DNA of 64,000 nt from Pedobacter cryoconitis (GTDB taxonomy: Bacteria; Bacteroidota; Bacteroidia; Sphingobacteriales; Sphingobacteriaceae), in assembly GCF_014207135.1 (NCBI RefSeq), contig NZ_JACHCC010000002.1, positions 434,001 to 498,000 on the forward strand, written 5' to 3'. This document shows positions 46,258-54,879 of the stretch, piece after piece. The notes below the pieces were generated by a model that searched no databases, was not told where the DNA came from, and saw nothing but the letters and a program-made list of their open reading frames with translations. Position 1 is the first letter of the stretch. Every line of letters begins with the position of its first letter. A program made the position numbers and the translations under genes.

Positions 46258-47262
46258 ATGAAGAAACAAATACTAATTGGTTTAATTTCTCTAAGCTATC
46301 TGTCCGTAAATGCACAGATTTATACTCCAGGGGGAAATATACAAGGTAACTCCGGGAATAATAATATTGGTATCGGAACAGCAACACCCAATGCATCACT
46401 CCATATTAACACGGCAACGGCTAATTTATTAGTTGAAAACTCGGGCATTGAAGGTGCAACGATGACAGTTCATTCGGGAAGGTTTAACAGACCGGCAATG
46501 GCAGTTTTTAAACAGGCTGGTACAGAATATTGGAATACAGGTATACTGTATGATGAAAGTGGAAATCAAAAATATTCAATTGGTACCACTCAAAGTCTTG
46601 CCTCCTCAAAATTCACTATTCAGCCTAATGGAAATATTGGATTAGGTACGAATTCGCCACTATATAAATTACAACTAGGGGATTTTTCGAACACAGATAA
46701 CCTGAAAGTTGGCCTGCCAGGTGTTTATAATTTTGAACAGGTTTTATTAGGACAATACGGAAACGGAGCTACAGGATTAGAATTTATCAGTCACAGTAAT
46801 AATTTAACTTCATATGGTGTTCGTTTATTTTCGAGTGTAGATAGCGGAGTTAGTGGTCTGCTGTTTCAAACAGCTAATCCTTCAGCCTCTTATCCGGGCT
46901 TAAATTATATCACAAGAATGGCGGTAAATGTAGATGGAAATGTAGGTATCGGAACGATAACCCCTGCCTATAAACTCGACGTTATTGGTACCATAAGAGC
47001 AAGGGAAGTCAAGGTAGATATGAATGGTGCTGATTTTGTTTTTGAAAACGATTACAAACCAATGCCATTAGAAGAGTTAGAGAAATTCATTAAAACTCAA
47101 AAACATTTACCTGAGATTGCGCCAGCAAAGGAGATGCAGGAAAAAGGAACCAATCTGAGTGAACTGAATACTAAACTTCTACAAAAAATTGAAGAAATGA
47201 CCATTTACATCATAGAGCAGAATAAAAGGATTCTGGCTTTGGAGAAAGCGGTTCATCAATAG
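46258..47262 (+). CDS. Secreted fibre-like protein with coiled-coil tail
   Basis: 334 residues with signal peptide MKKQILIGLISLSYLSVNAQ. It contains repeated short beta units of tail-fibre type (NNIGIGTATPNASLHINTAT, NGNIGLGTNSPLYKLQLGDF, DGNVGIGTITPAYKLDVIGT). The C-terminus IRAREVKVDMNGADFVFEND ... LEELEKFIKTQKHLPEIAP ... KLLQKIEEMTIYIIEQNKRI is a trimeric-fibre coiled coil common in Bacteroidota. It lacks a recognisable S74 chaperone domain. Likely an extracellular or surface fibre of unknown target. Confidence 0.85.
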   Translation: MKKQILIGLISLSYLSVNAQIYTPGGNIQGNSGNNNIGIGTATPNASLHINTATANLLVENSGIEGATMTVHSGRFNRPAMAVFKQAGTEYWNTGILYDESGNQKYSIGTTQSLASSKFTIQPNGNIGLGTNSPLYKLQLGDFSNTDNLKVGLPGVYNFEQVLLGQYGNGATGLEFISHSNNLTSYGVRLFSSVDSGVSGLLFQTANPSASYPGLNYITRMAVNVDGNVGIGTITPAYKLDVIGTIRAREVKVDMNGADFVFENDYKPMPLEELEKFIKTQKHLPEIAPAKEMQEKGTNLSELNTKLLQKIEEMTIYIIEQNKRILALEKAVHQ

Positions 47263-47290
47263 TCATCCGGCAATTAAATAAAAATCAAAA

Positions 47291-47317
47291 GCCCGGTAGT
47301 CTTCAGGACTACCGGGC
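47291..47317. terminator. Bidirectional terminator between fibre and GIN-domain copy 2
   Basis: gcccggtagtc (47291-47301) and gactaccgggc (47307-47317), 5-nt loop, flanked by A-rich sequence on the left and the sequence cttcatctataatgatggcc on the right. Related to the terminator at 45360, so it belongs to the duplicated unit. Confidence 0.85.
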
Positions 47318-47348
47318 TTCATCTATAATGATGGCCTATTCAGAGGCT

Positions 47349-47990
47349 CTATCTGTTTATAAGGCTGACAAAATTAAGGGTATCAGCAAACTGAGTATCC
47401 AGGTCTGCTTTTGTAGTTAATGGTACAGCGGAAGCCGTAGTTGAAGTTGCTGAGAAATTGTTGGTGTTCAGTTTTGAAGCACCGTCTTTAACAGAGGTCA
47501 GGCGAGCTGTCGATCCACTTAATTTTAAGGAAGAACCATCTTTAATTACAGTGTATACATCCTGAGCTTTAACATCCATATTCACCTGTGCATCATCCTG
47601 TAAAAAAATCTGAAGATTTGTTAAGTTAAAGTCTCCGCTTGATTTAACAATCGCATTATCCGAAGCATCAATTCTGATCAGATCTTTTACTGTCAGGTAT
47701 ACAATCGCTCTGTTTTGTTCTGTAGAACTGATCAGGAGTTTTTTTCCCTCTCTTTTTAAAGAAACCTTTTCTCCCTGCTGATCGGTTATTACTTTGATAT
47801 CTTCTTTAGCTCCCTGAATCAGATAAACTTTAACATTTCCTTTCACTCTGATCATATTCAAACTGGAGGTTGAAGTAATCAGGCTTAATGGATTTTTTTC
47901 ATTCTCTTTTGCGAAAGTAGTAAATGCTGATGAGGTTAAAACGACAGCTGTCATTGCAGTTGCGAATACGGTTTTGATAGTAGTGTTCAT
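47349..47990 (-). CDS. GIN-domain (DUF2807) secreted protein, copy 2
   Basis: 213 residues, paralogue of the protein at 45427-46056 with the same signal peptide pattern (MNTTIKTVFATAMTAVVLTS) and the same repeats (VKGNVKVYLIQGAKEDIKVI, VYLTVKDLIRIDASDNAIVK, QIFLQDDAQVNMDVKAQDVY). It differs mostly in the C-terminal third. The 5' flank and terminator are also duplicated. Function unknown. Confidence 0.9.
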   Translation of the reverse strand: MNTTIKTVFATAMTAVVLTSSAFTTFAKENEKNPLSLITSTSSLNMIRVKGNVKVYLIQGAKEDIKVITDQQGEKVSLKREGKKLLISSTEQNRAIVYLTVKDLIRIDASDNAIVKSSGDFNLTNLQIFLQDDAQVNMDVKAQDVYTVIKDGSSLKLSGSTARLTSVKDGASKLNTNNFSATSTTASAVPLTTKADLDTQFADTLNFVSLINR

Positions 47991-48135
47991 ATCTTTATGT
48001 CTTTAGTATTTTTAAATTCTTTGTACATAAGACATAAGCAACAGCTAAACGTTTCACCAGTTTTCAGTGTATTAGACCAACGCAGGGATTACCATCGACC
48101 AACGGCCGGATATTCACGACCAGTTCTTGTATATT
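47991..48135 (-). promoter_or_regulatory. Duplicated upstream leader/promoter region, copy 2
   Basis: Second copy of the conserved leader found at 46057-46200, with the same ordered blocks (acgtttcacc, attagaccaac, ttaccatcgac, aacggccg, atattcacgaccag). Confidence 0.6.
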
Positions 48136-48370
48136 TTTTTCAGAGTCTTCCGGAATTAACACTTAAAGTAATTAATAAGAGATATTGCGTTGATTTACGC
48201 TCTATACTGTGTCCGGTGTTGGAATAGGGTTGGAATAGCGATTGGCTATACCAACCCTATTCCAACACCGGACATCATACGAATACAAACCCTATTGATC
48301 ATGAGGACAATGAGCTATGATTAACGGGATAAATAAGGTCCGAATGATTTAGTAATTTTAACTTCTCCTT
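48136..48370. other. Non-coding tail between the GIN leader and the deiminase 3' end
   Basis: 235 bp with no supported gene. Its main element is the long hairpin at 48210-48274. Together with the leader above, 47991-48370 is a 380-bp gene-free stretch. Confidence 0.5.
48210..48274. repeat. Long intergenic hairpin with 24-bp perfect arms
   Basis: The left arm, starting tgtccggtgttggaa (48210-48233), is the exact reverse complement of 48251-48274. Inside the 17-nt spacer, atagc/gctat (48235-48239, 48245-48249) gives a second 5-bp stem. No T-run follows on either strand. It resembles the 12030-12077 palindrome in arm length but not in sequence. Confidence 0.85.
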
Positions 48371-49493
48371 TTATTGTGGTTGCTGCTGGGTAACGCAGTG
48401 TACCATGCCTCCATTGGCAAACAGGTTACGGCAATCAATACCTACTACGGTTCTTCCAGGGTATAAACCTTGTATAACAGCATTTGCGACAGCATCGTTA
48501 GGATCATTATAATTTGGCACTAAAACCCTGTTATTGGCTACATAATAATTGATGTAGGAGGCTTTCCCCAGATTCTTACCGTAGGTAGTCACCACATCAT
48601 TTTTTGTAAGTGGAATTTTCACGAGTTTGTAACCTGCCCCCCTCTTTATTGGCAGCATGATATAATGTGTTGATATCGGACTCCGGCACCTGCCAGTAAA
48701 GCAAATCTTCATTGTTCATCGTTACAATTGTAGAAGAATTCAGGAACCTTGCAAATCCATCTATATGCATATCTGTAATATCCAGACCAGCTTTACCATC
48801 CAGCCAGATAAATTTGGTAATGCCTAAATTTTTTGTAAAAATAGCTTCGGCCTGTGCCTGTGTCATCCCAGGATTCCTGTTTTCATTCAGAACTGAACTT
48901 TTGCAGGCCATCAGCACTCCTTTTCCGTCAATCTCAACACTTCCTCCTTCATTAACCATGATCGCATTCAAATCAATTTTTGGAATGTTCTGATCTGCAG
49001 CAATCTTTCCAGGAATAGTATTGCAGTTAGTATAAGCTGTTTTTCCTCCCCAGCCGTTAAATCCCCAGTCTTCAATGAACAACTTGCCATTTTGATCTTT
49101 TACATAAATAGGCCCGTTGTCTCTTACCCATACATCATCAGTTGGATAGATTCTGAGATCAACATTTGAAAGTGAAACTCCGGCCGAAGTCAGCAAATTG
49201 GTTATCCTGTCTTTTTCTGTCTGATCGTAAGCTATAATATGCACTTTCTCATTTTTTACCAGAGCCTGCGTCAACTTGATCCAGGTTGCATCTAAACGAT
49301 TCCGGTAAGTTACTCCATACTGATAATGATGAGGCCATTGAAGCCAGGTACCTTCATGAGGTGCTGATTCTTCGGGCATGGTATAACTTTTATAGCTACC
49401 GGCAGTATCCACCGGAGTTTTATCAGGTCCGGGCATTCGTTCTTTACTACAGGCCGTCAGTAAAACAGGTAAAAAAAATAATAGATTATGCAT
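48371..49493 (-). pseudogene. Agmatine deiminase-type lipoprotein, frameshifted
   Basis: The intact-looking N-terminal part (298 codons, 48597-49493) and the rest (48371 to about 48640) are in different frames but together make one protein of the agmatine / peptidyl-arginine deiminase family (PF04371). MHNLLFFLPVLLTAC is a lipoprotein signal. WLQWPH, VWVRDNGPIY, GGSVEIDGKGVLM and TDMHIDGFARF are family motifs. After the break comes YKLVKIPLTKNDV ... GMVHCVTQQQP with the catalytic Cys (codon 48395-48397). The shift lies at a run of six C (48637-48642); removing one base would restore the frame. It is either a real loss of function, a phase-variable tract or a homopolymer sequencing error. Confidence 0.85.
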
Positions 49494-49569
49494 GATTAAT
49501 ATTTGTTTGTTTCTAATGCGACAAAATTAAAGAGATCCACCGGAGCAATATTGTCCAAAATTGACAACC

Positions 49570-50397
49570 TTACTTTAGTGGTAATAATATCGCAGTTAGC
49601 TGATCCTCATCAGAATTGGTGTGATCTGCATATTTGAGATAACACTCGATCATAGGTGTATGCGCAAACTCAAGATTGGAGTTTAAGATCCAGCCCGAAT
49701 AGATTTTTTCATAGGTTTCGTCTATAGTTTCATAATTACCTGTATGTAAAAACCTGGCATACCTACCTCCCAGTATCATTTTTGAAGCAAGTTTCTGATT
49801 ACCGGACTGTACCGAGGAACAGGCATCATAACGACAGCTTATTTTTTCTCTTATCAATGGTTCATCTACGATGATACCGAAATAATCTACTCCGGTAGCC
49901 GGGAACTCATTCTCCATAAATTTATCCCATAACACCTCTATGTCTTCATTGACATAATTTGTAAATGTACTTTCATAGTAAACGTGCCTGGCTGGAAGAT
50001 AGATGATTTCGGGCTTCAATAATATGGTTGAGATAACAGGGGTAACATTAGTATCTGTTAAAAGGGATACCTTACCTGATTTTGCTTCTTTTGGAGAAAT
50101 ACCAAAATGTTGTTTAAAAGCTTTGGAAAAGGAAGCCAGATTTGCAAAACCAACCTGCAATGCGATGGTGGTAAGATTCTCCTTAGTATAGAGGATCTTT
50201 TTATAGGCATTCTCTACCCTGCGTTTTTTCTGATATGCTCCTATGGTTTCACCGCAGGTATAGCTGAAGATCCGCTGTATATTTCTATAAGAATAATTCG
50301 ACACCTCCTCCAGCTCTTTGATAGAAAGTTGCCGGTCGTAATTACTCTCTATATATGTGAGTGTATTATAAATACATTTCAGGTTCACCGCGTCCAT
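49570..50397 (-). CDS. AraC-type regulator with GyrI-like effector domain
   Basis: 275 residues. The N-terminal double HTH of AraC type (LSIKELEEVSNYSYRNIQRI ... NLTTIALQVGFANLASFSKA FKQHFG, about residues 1-105) is followed by a C-terminal GyrI/Bacterial-effector-binding domain (~115-275, VIYLPARHVYYEST ... YFGIIVDEP). This domain order is that of Rob/MarA-type multidrug- or stress-responsive activators. Divergently oriented relative to the DUF4142 gene. Confidence 0.9.
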   Translation of the reverse strand: MDAVNLKCIYNTLTYIESNYDRQLSIKELEEVSNYSYRNIQRIFSYTCGETIGAYQKKRRVENAYKKILYTKENLTTIALQVGFANLASFSKAFKQHFGISPKEAKSGKVSLLTDTNVTPVISTILLKPEIIYLPARHVYYESTFTNYVNEDIEVLWDKFMENEFPATGVDYFGIIVDEPLIREKISCRYDACSSVQSGNQKLASKMILGGRYARFLHTGNYETIDETYEKIYSGWILNSNLEFAHTPMIECYLKYADHTNSDEDQLTAILLPLK

Positions 50398-50552
50398 CTC
50401 TCAGTCTTTTCCTTTTAGATTCTATAAAATTAGCCAAAACAACTTATATCTTATAGTTACTGGCAACATAAGAAAGAATACGACAGCTAAATATTTTATT
50501 ATAAAACCAGAACGCGAATCATATGTTTATATATAAATTAGAATTTAATCAT

Positions 50553-51140
50553 ATGAAAAAGTTAGTTTATTTAATTGCAGTTTCTACAGCTGTTTTTACA
50601 CTTCAAAGCTGTAATAATAGTACAAAAGACTCCAAAGGTGTCGCTGACAGCTTGAATAAGGTTAAAGACACTACCTCAAATGTGAATGCAACAGGAGGAA
50701 TAGCGGTGGCACCATCAGATGCCGAGTTCGCCACTAAAGCTGCTTCTGGTGGATTAGCTGAAGTTGAGCTGGCAAGACTCGCGCTCACAAAAACTACCAA
50801 TGCTAAGCTTTTAGAATTCGCAAATATGATGATCAGTGATCATGGCAAAGCTAACGAAGAACTGGCCGCAATTGCGAAGAAGAAAAACATTACACTTCCC
50901 GCAGCACTGGATAAGGAACATGAGCAAAAAAAGGATGAGCTGAGTAAAAAGTCAGGGAAAGACTTTGAGAAAGCTTATACTGAAGCTATGGTCGATGGCC
51001 ACAAAAAAGTACTTAAGCTGATGCAGGATGAATCAAAAGATGGAAAAGACACGGATCTTAAAGCTTTTGCCTTAAAAACTGCCCCCATTGTACAGACACA
51101 TCTGGATGCGATCAATAAGATCCATGACAGTCTGAAATAA
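50553..51140 (+). CDS. DUF4142 lipoprotein
   Basis: 195 residues from the ATG at 50553 (the ATG at 50523 adds residues before the signal). MKKLVYLIAVSTAVFTLQSC carries the lipidated Cys20. The mature helical domain (AEFATKAASGGLAEVELARL, LLEFANMMISDHGKANEELA) is the DUF4142 ferritin-like four-helix domain often found in Bacteroidota. Role unknown, perhaps stress-related. Confidence 0.88.
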   Translation: MKKLVYLIAVSTAVFTLQSCNNSTKDSKGVADSLNKVKDTTSNVNATGGIAVAPSDAEFATKAASGGLAEVELARLALTKTTNAKLLEFANMMISDHGKANEELAAIAKKKNITLPAALDKEHEQKKDELSKKSGKDFEKAYTEAMVDGHKKVLKLMQDESKDGKDTDLKAFALKTAPIVQTHLDAINKIHDSLK

Positions 51141-51153
51141 TTATAGAACAGAT

Positions 51154-51186
51154 AAAGGCTGTATCCGTGGTAATATAGCCTTTATT
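51154..51186. terminator. Terminator between DUF4142 and esterase genes
   Basis: aaaggctgtat (51154-51164) pairs with atatagccttt (51173-51183) with one wobble pair, followed by att. Placed between convergent genes. Confidence 0.75.
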
Positions 51187-51189
51187 CTT

Positions 51190-52149
51190 TTATAAAGCTG
51201 TCTTATATTTTATTTTTTGTTTTAAAACAGCGGCGATAGATTTTTTAGCCGCAGCACTCATGGTGTGCCCCTCTTTAGCAAAAGATTGCAGATAGGTTGT
51301 ATTGATATATCGCTGGTTTCCGGTCTCTTTAACTTTATTGACTACATTGATGGAATTATCGCCGCTCAATGTGCTGTCATCCTCGCCATAAAACAAGTAT
51401 AATTCTTGCAAATCACTATTGGTAATCAATGCCGGAATCTGACGTACAGGAGAATAAGCTAAATAATTAAAATCAGGGACTTTTACACTTAATGCCTGTA
51501 TAGCCAGTTTATTCACAAAAGTTGTTTTACTGTCTGTCGCCGGCAACATCTGCGCGAAGCCACTCAAACTTACAATCGCTTTATACCGCTCCTGGTTTCC
51601 CAGTTTGGCATCACGTCTCATTCCTTCAAAAAATGCAAGATATGCACCCGCACTCTCTCCGACCAGAACAATTTCGGTGGTAGAGATATTCAAAGAATCG
51701 CCCAAACCAATAATATAATGCATCGCATTTTGTACGTCTTCAATAGGTTTATCGAGTAACATGGTTAGTCCAACTCTGTAATTGATTGTTGCAATGGCAC
51801 AATCTGGAAATTCTGTTTTAATCGCATTGATCGCATCCATACCTTCTCCACCGGTTTTGTCACCCCCGGTAAAACTTCCGCCATGAATAAATACGAAAAG
51901 CTTTGTTGTATTTTTATTTCTGTTGGCGGGTAACCAGATATCGAAATTCTGAGGATCGCCGGAAGGGGAAGGATAACTCAGGTTTTTATTCCAGCCATCT
52001 GTGTATAGCGAAGTTGCTGTAATTGTTTCGGTTTTAACAGCCTGTTGCCCGGATGGAACTCTTTGCGCATTGAGATCAGTCAGTTCTGATTTTTTACAGG
52101 CAAAAAGAAAGGATACCAGGAGTAAAAGAAAAATACTTTTGTTAATCAT
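51190..52149 (-). CDS. Alpha/beta-hydrolase (carboxylesterase-type) lipoprotein
   Basis: 319 residues. The signal MINKSIFLLLLVSFLFAC has a lipidated Cys18. HGGSFTGGDK (oxyanion hole, 89-91) and VGESAGAYLAF (Ser166) mark a carboxylesterase / BD-FAE type enzyme. The C-terminal His is in AKEGHTMSAA. Probably an outer-membrane- or periplasm-facing esterase, for example removing acetyl or feruloyl groups; the substrate is not shown. Confidence 0.9.
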   Translation of the reverse strand: MINKSIFLLLLVSFLFACKKSELTDLNAQRVPSGQQAVKTETITATSLYTDGWNKNLSYPSPSGDPQNFDIWLPANRNKNTTKLFVFIHGGSFTGGDKTGGEGMDAINAIKTEFPDCAIATINYRVGLTMLLDKPIEDVQNAMHYIIGLGDSLNISTTEIVLVGESAGAYLAFFEGMRRDAKLGNQERYKAIVSLSGFAQMLPATDSKTTFVNKLAIQALSVKVPDFNYLAYSPVRQIPALITNSDLQELYLFYGEDDSTLSGDNSINVVNKVKETGNQRYINTTYLQSFAKEGHTMSAAAKKSIAAVLKQKIKYKTAL

Positions 52150-52390
52150 AGGTTTGGAATTTTATGTGCCTTTTATAATAGCATATGCTAAAATAAAACA
52201 CAAATGCAAACTCATGATTAATTAATTGTTGTTATTATATAAACACAGATTTTTCTAACACTACAGTAAAACTTAACAATCTCACTATCAATCAGAACTG
52301 TTTTCAGCAAAGAATAACCTGATACTTTATCTGGTAGTATTGATTTAAACAACGTTTTATGATGAACTGGTAAAAAATCAACTGGATTAC

Positions 52391-53083
52391 TTAAAGCACC
52401 AGTCTGCTTTTGTCTTTAATCAGCCTTGCAACTTCCTGATAATCTTTATGAATAAAGAAATGACCTCCTTCAAAAATTTTATAACCGAAATGTGATTTTG
52501 TAAAGTTTTTCCAATTGGTAATGTGCTCCACCTTTGTTTCCTGATCACCCATCATCGCATATATCGGGCTGCTGATCAAAGTATCTACCTCGGCCTTGTT
52601 TCTTTCTGAAATTTCAAAATCAGCTCTCAGTACCGGCAGAAAAAAATCCAGCATATCTTCGTATTCAAATACTTCATCTGGTATACCGCCCAATTTTTTC
52701 AGTTCAACAATGAAATCTTCACGCCCCAACAGGTACCTGGTAGTTTTGTTTTCAAGCCCCGGACCGGCATTGCCACTCACAAATATATAACTGGGTGCCT
52801 TATTGGCTTTTTCAAGGAGGCTGGCAACTTTCAGCGCCAGATAGGCACCCATACTATGTCCGTAAATAATAAATTTTGATGAATTCAGTTTTCCAATAAC
52901 CTGTTTATAAATATCCAGCGCAGCCAGGTCAAAATCCTTAAGCAATTCTTCTCCTATCCTTCTGCCTCTTCCAGGCAGCTCAAGTGGTATAATCTCAAAG
53001 TCCTGTAAATAAGGAAGCATAAAATTAAAGGAGTGGGAATTTCCCCCTGCAAAATGCAGCAAAATCAATTGATGTTTTTTCAT
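52391..53083 (-). CDS. Type II thioesterase (NRPS/PKS-type), orphan
   Basis: 230 residues. LLHFAGGNSHSF, LELPGRGRR and GHSMGAYLAL (Ser77) with a late FEGGHFFIHKDY (His) are exactly the type II thioesterase pattern (GrsT/RifR-like) that clears misprimed carrier proteins in non-ribosomal peptide or polyketide assembly. No NRPS or PKS gene occurs in this window, so it is an orphan here. It may serve a distant cluster. Confidence 0.88.
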   Translation of the reverse strand: MKKHQLILLHFAGGNSHSFNFMLPYLQDFEIIPLELPGRGRRIGEELLKDFDLAALDIYKQVIGKLNSSKFIIYGHSMGAYLALKVASLLEKANKAPSYIFVSGNAGPGLENKTTRYLLGREDFIVELKKLGGIPDEVFEYEDMLDFFLPVLRADFEISERNKAEVDTLISSPIYAMMGDQETKVEHITNWKNFTKSHFGYKIFEGGHFFIHKDYQEVARLIKDKSRLVL

Positions 53084-53401
53084 TGAATGAATAATAGAAT
53101 GTATTCTAAAATTATAATTATTATCCGATAACTATATCAGGTTTTAACAAAAATAGATGATGAAATTTTAATTAATTATCTCAGCTGTTGGTTATATCAT
53201 ATTAATAATTAATTTAGCTAAATAATAGGGACCATAATTTATAACCTGGTCACTCCCAGCCTGAAATCCACCCATTGATTTATTTAAAAGAACTGATACA
53301 AAGCTAAAAACATGAAATACAACGGGAACGTTCCCGTAATTTAACAGCAAATCCAGAAATATGCTGTTAACGCCTGATAAACCAAATAAAAACCAAATAG
53401 T
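53084..53401. promoter_or_regulatory. 318-bp divergent intergenic region with amylase operator
   Basis: Separates the thioesterase gene (minus strand) from the alpha-amylase gene (plus strand). Contains the 16-bp palindrome at 53322-53337; otherwise AT-rich with no ORF I can support. Confidence 0.6.
53322..53337. promoter_or_regulatory. Perfect 16-bp palindromic operator, LacI-type
   Basis: acgggaacgttcccgt, fully symmetrical with a central CG as in LacI-family operators. It is centred about 72 bp upstream of the alpha-amylase start at 53402. The LacI-type starch/maltose regulator is inferred; none is encoded in the window. Confidence 0.6.
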
Positions 53402-54802
53402 ATGAACAAAAAACAATCTTACCTATTCGTAAGGAATGTCCTCTTTATGGGGCTTTTCCTGACATTTTCGGCCTGCAAAAAAACCGCAGTTACGCCCCTC
53501 TCCCCTGATTCGGCCAACAAAACTGTTCTTGATGCGGCTACAGGCACTGGTGGTGACGTCATGATGCAGGCATTTTACTGGGATGTTCCTCAGGGTTCAT
53601 GGTGGAATGTAATCAATAGCAAAATACCATCCTGGAAAGCTGCCGGAGTTGGCGCAATATGGCTCCCTCCTGCCACTAAAGCCCAGGCTGGAGTAACAAG
53701 CATGGGTTATGATCCTTATGACTATTTTGATTTTGGCACCTATAATCAAATGGGTACAACCACTACTCACTTTGGTGATTCCACCAGTTTAAGCAAGTTA
53801 ATAGCCACAGCCCACAGCAATAATATTCAGGTATATGCAGATATGGTACTGAATCACTGCAGCGGCGGAACTTTAGAGGCCAATCCTTATACAAATACGA
53901 ATACCTATACCAAATTCACTCCGCTTTCAGGTAAATTTAACCGCAGTTACAGTGATTTTCATCCGAATGATATAGAAGCCAGCGATGAAGGTGCATTTGC
54001 AGGTTTCCCCGATCTTTGTCATAAAAAGGCCAATGTATCGAACTGGATCTACAATGCTTCTTACAGCATGTCAAAATTCTATAAAAACAATATGCATTTT
54101 GATGGATTTCGTTTTGATTATGTCAAAGGATATGGTGCCTGGGTGGTTAAAAACTTCGTCAACAGTGTAGGCGGCCCTGCATCCGTTTTTGCAGTTGGTG
54201 AACAATGGGATGGAAATGCCTCGAATCTGCAGAGTTGGGTAGACGCCACTGAACAAACATCGTCAGCCTTTGATTTCGCTTGTTTTTATGCGATGCATGC
54301 TGCTTTTGATGGCAATGACCTGACTCATCTGAATGATGATATGTTGTTAAAGAGAAATGCTTCAAAGGCCGTTACTTTTGTAACAAACCACGACACGGAT
54401 ATTACCTATAATAAATACTCTTCTTATGCTTACATCATGACGCATGAAGGATATCCATGTCTGTTTTATAAAGATTATGAGAATCTACTGGATAAAAACA
54501 GGATCAATAACCTGATCTGGATTCATAAAAATCTGGCCGGGGGCACAACTACAAACCTATATTCCGCCAGCGATCAGTATATTGACAAAAGGAGCGGATA
54601 CGGAACTAATCCTGGTTTAATTGTTTATTTCAATGGTTCTGATAACTGGCAGCAACAATGGGTAACTTCTAGCTGGGCTAATAAACAAATTAAAGAATAT
54701 ACTGGTATATCTAACTGGATACAGACAGTTGCTGCTGACGGACGCGTACTGATACAAGCCCCTCCGCATGCTTACTCTATCTGGTCAGTGACTGGTTTAT
54801 AA
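53402..54802 (+). CDS. Alpha-amylase family (GH13) lipoprotein
   Basis: 466 residues, N-terminal lipoprotein signal ending TFSACKK, so probably displayed on the cell envelope. Hydrolyses alpha-1,4-glucan. The GH13 conserved regions are present: ADMVLNH (region I), GFRFDYVKG with nucleophile Asp239 (region II), AVGEQWD with acid/base Glu267 (region III) and VTNHDT with Asp331 (region IV). A beta-sandwich domain C follows. A LacI-type palindrome lies just upstream, suggesting induction by malto-oligosaccharides. Ends at a terminator. Confidence 0.95.
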   Translation: MNKKQSYLFVRNVLFMGLFLTFSACKKTAVTPLSPDSANKTVLDAATGTGGDVMMQAFYWDVPQGSWWNVINSKIPSWKAAGVGAIWLPPATKAQAGVTSMGYDPYDYFDFGTYNQMGTTTTHFGDSTSLSKLIATAHSNNIQVYADMVLNHCSGGTLEANPYTNTNTYTKFTPLSGKFNRSYSDFHPNDIEASDEGAFAGFPDLCHKKANVSNWIYNASYSMSKFYKNNMHFDGFRFDYVKGYGAWVVKNFVNSVGGPASVFAVGEQWDGNASNLQSWVDATEQTSSAFDFACFYAMHAAFDGNDLTHLNDDMLLKRNASKAVTFVTNHDTDITYNKYSSYAYIMTHEGYPCLFYKDYENLLDKNRINNLIWIHKNLAGGTTTNLYSASDQYIDKRSGYGTNPGLIVYFNGSDNWQQQWVTSSWANKQIKEYTGISNWIQTVAADGRVLIQAPPHAYSIWSVTGL

Positions 54803-54817
54803 ATAAAAAATACAAAT

Positions 54818-54856
54818 GCCGGAGAGGTAGCCTGGTGTTGCCTCTCCGGCTTCTTG
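54818..54856 (+). terminator. Terminator after the alpha-amylase gene
   Basis: gccggagagg (54818-54827) and cctctccggc (54841-54850) perfect 10-bp arms, then ttcttg. It lies 16 bp after the stop at 54802. Confidence 0.85.
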
Positions 54857-54879
54857 ATTACCCATTTTATCAAATCCAT

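Noticed and set aside
46258..47262. Peptidase S74 chaperone domain at the fibre protein C-terminus
   Set aside because: The C-terminus is a coiled coil that lacks the S74 self-cleavage signature, so it is described only as fibre-like.
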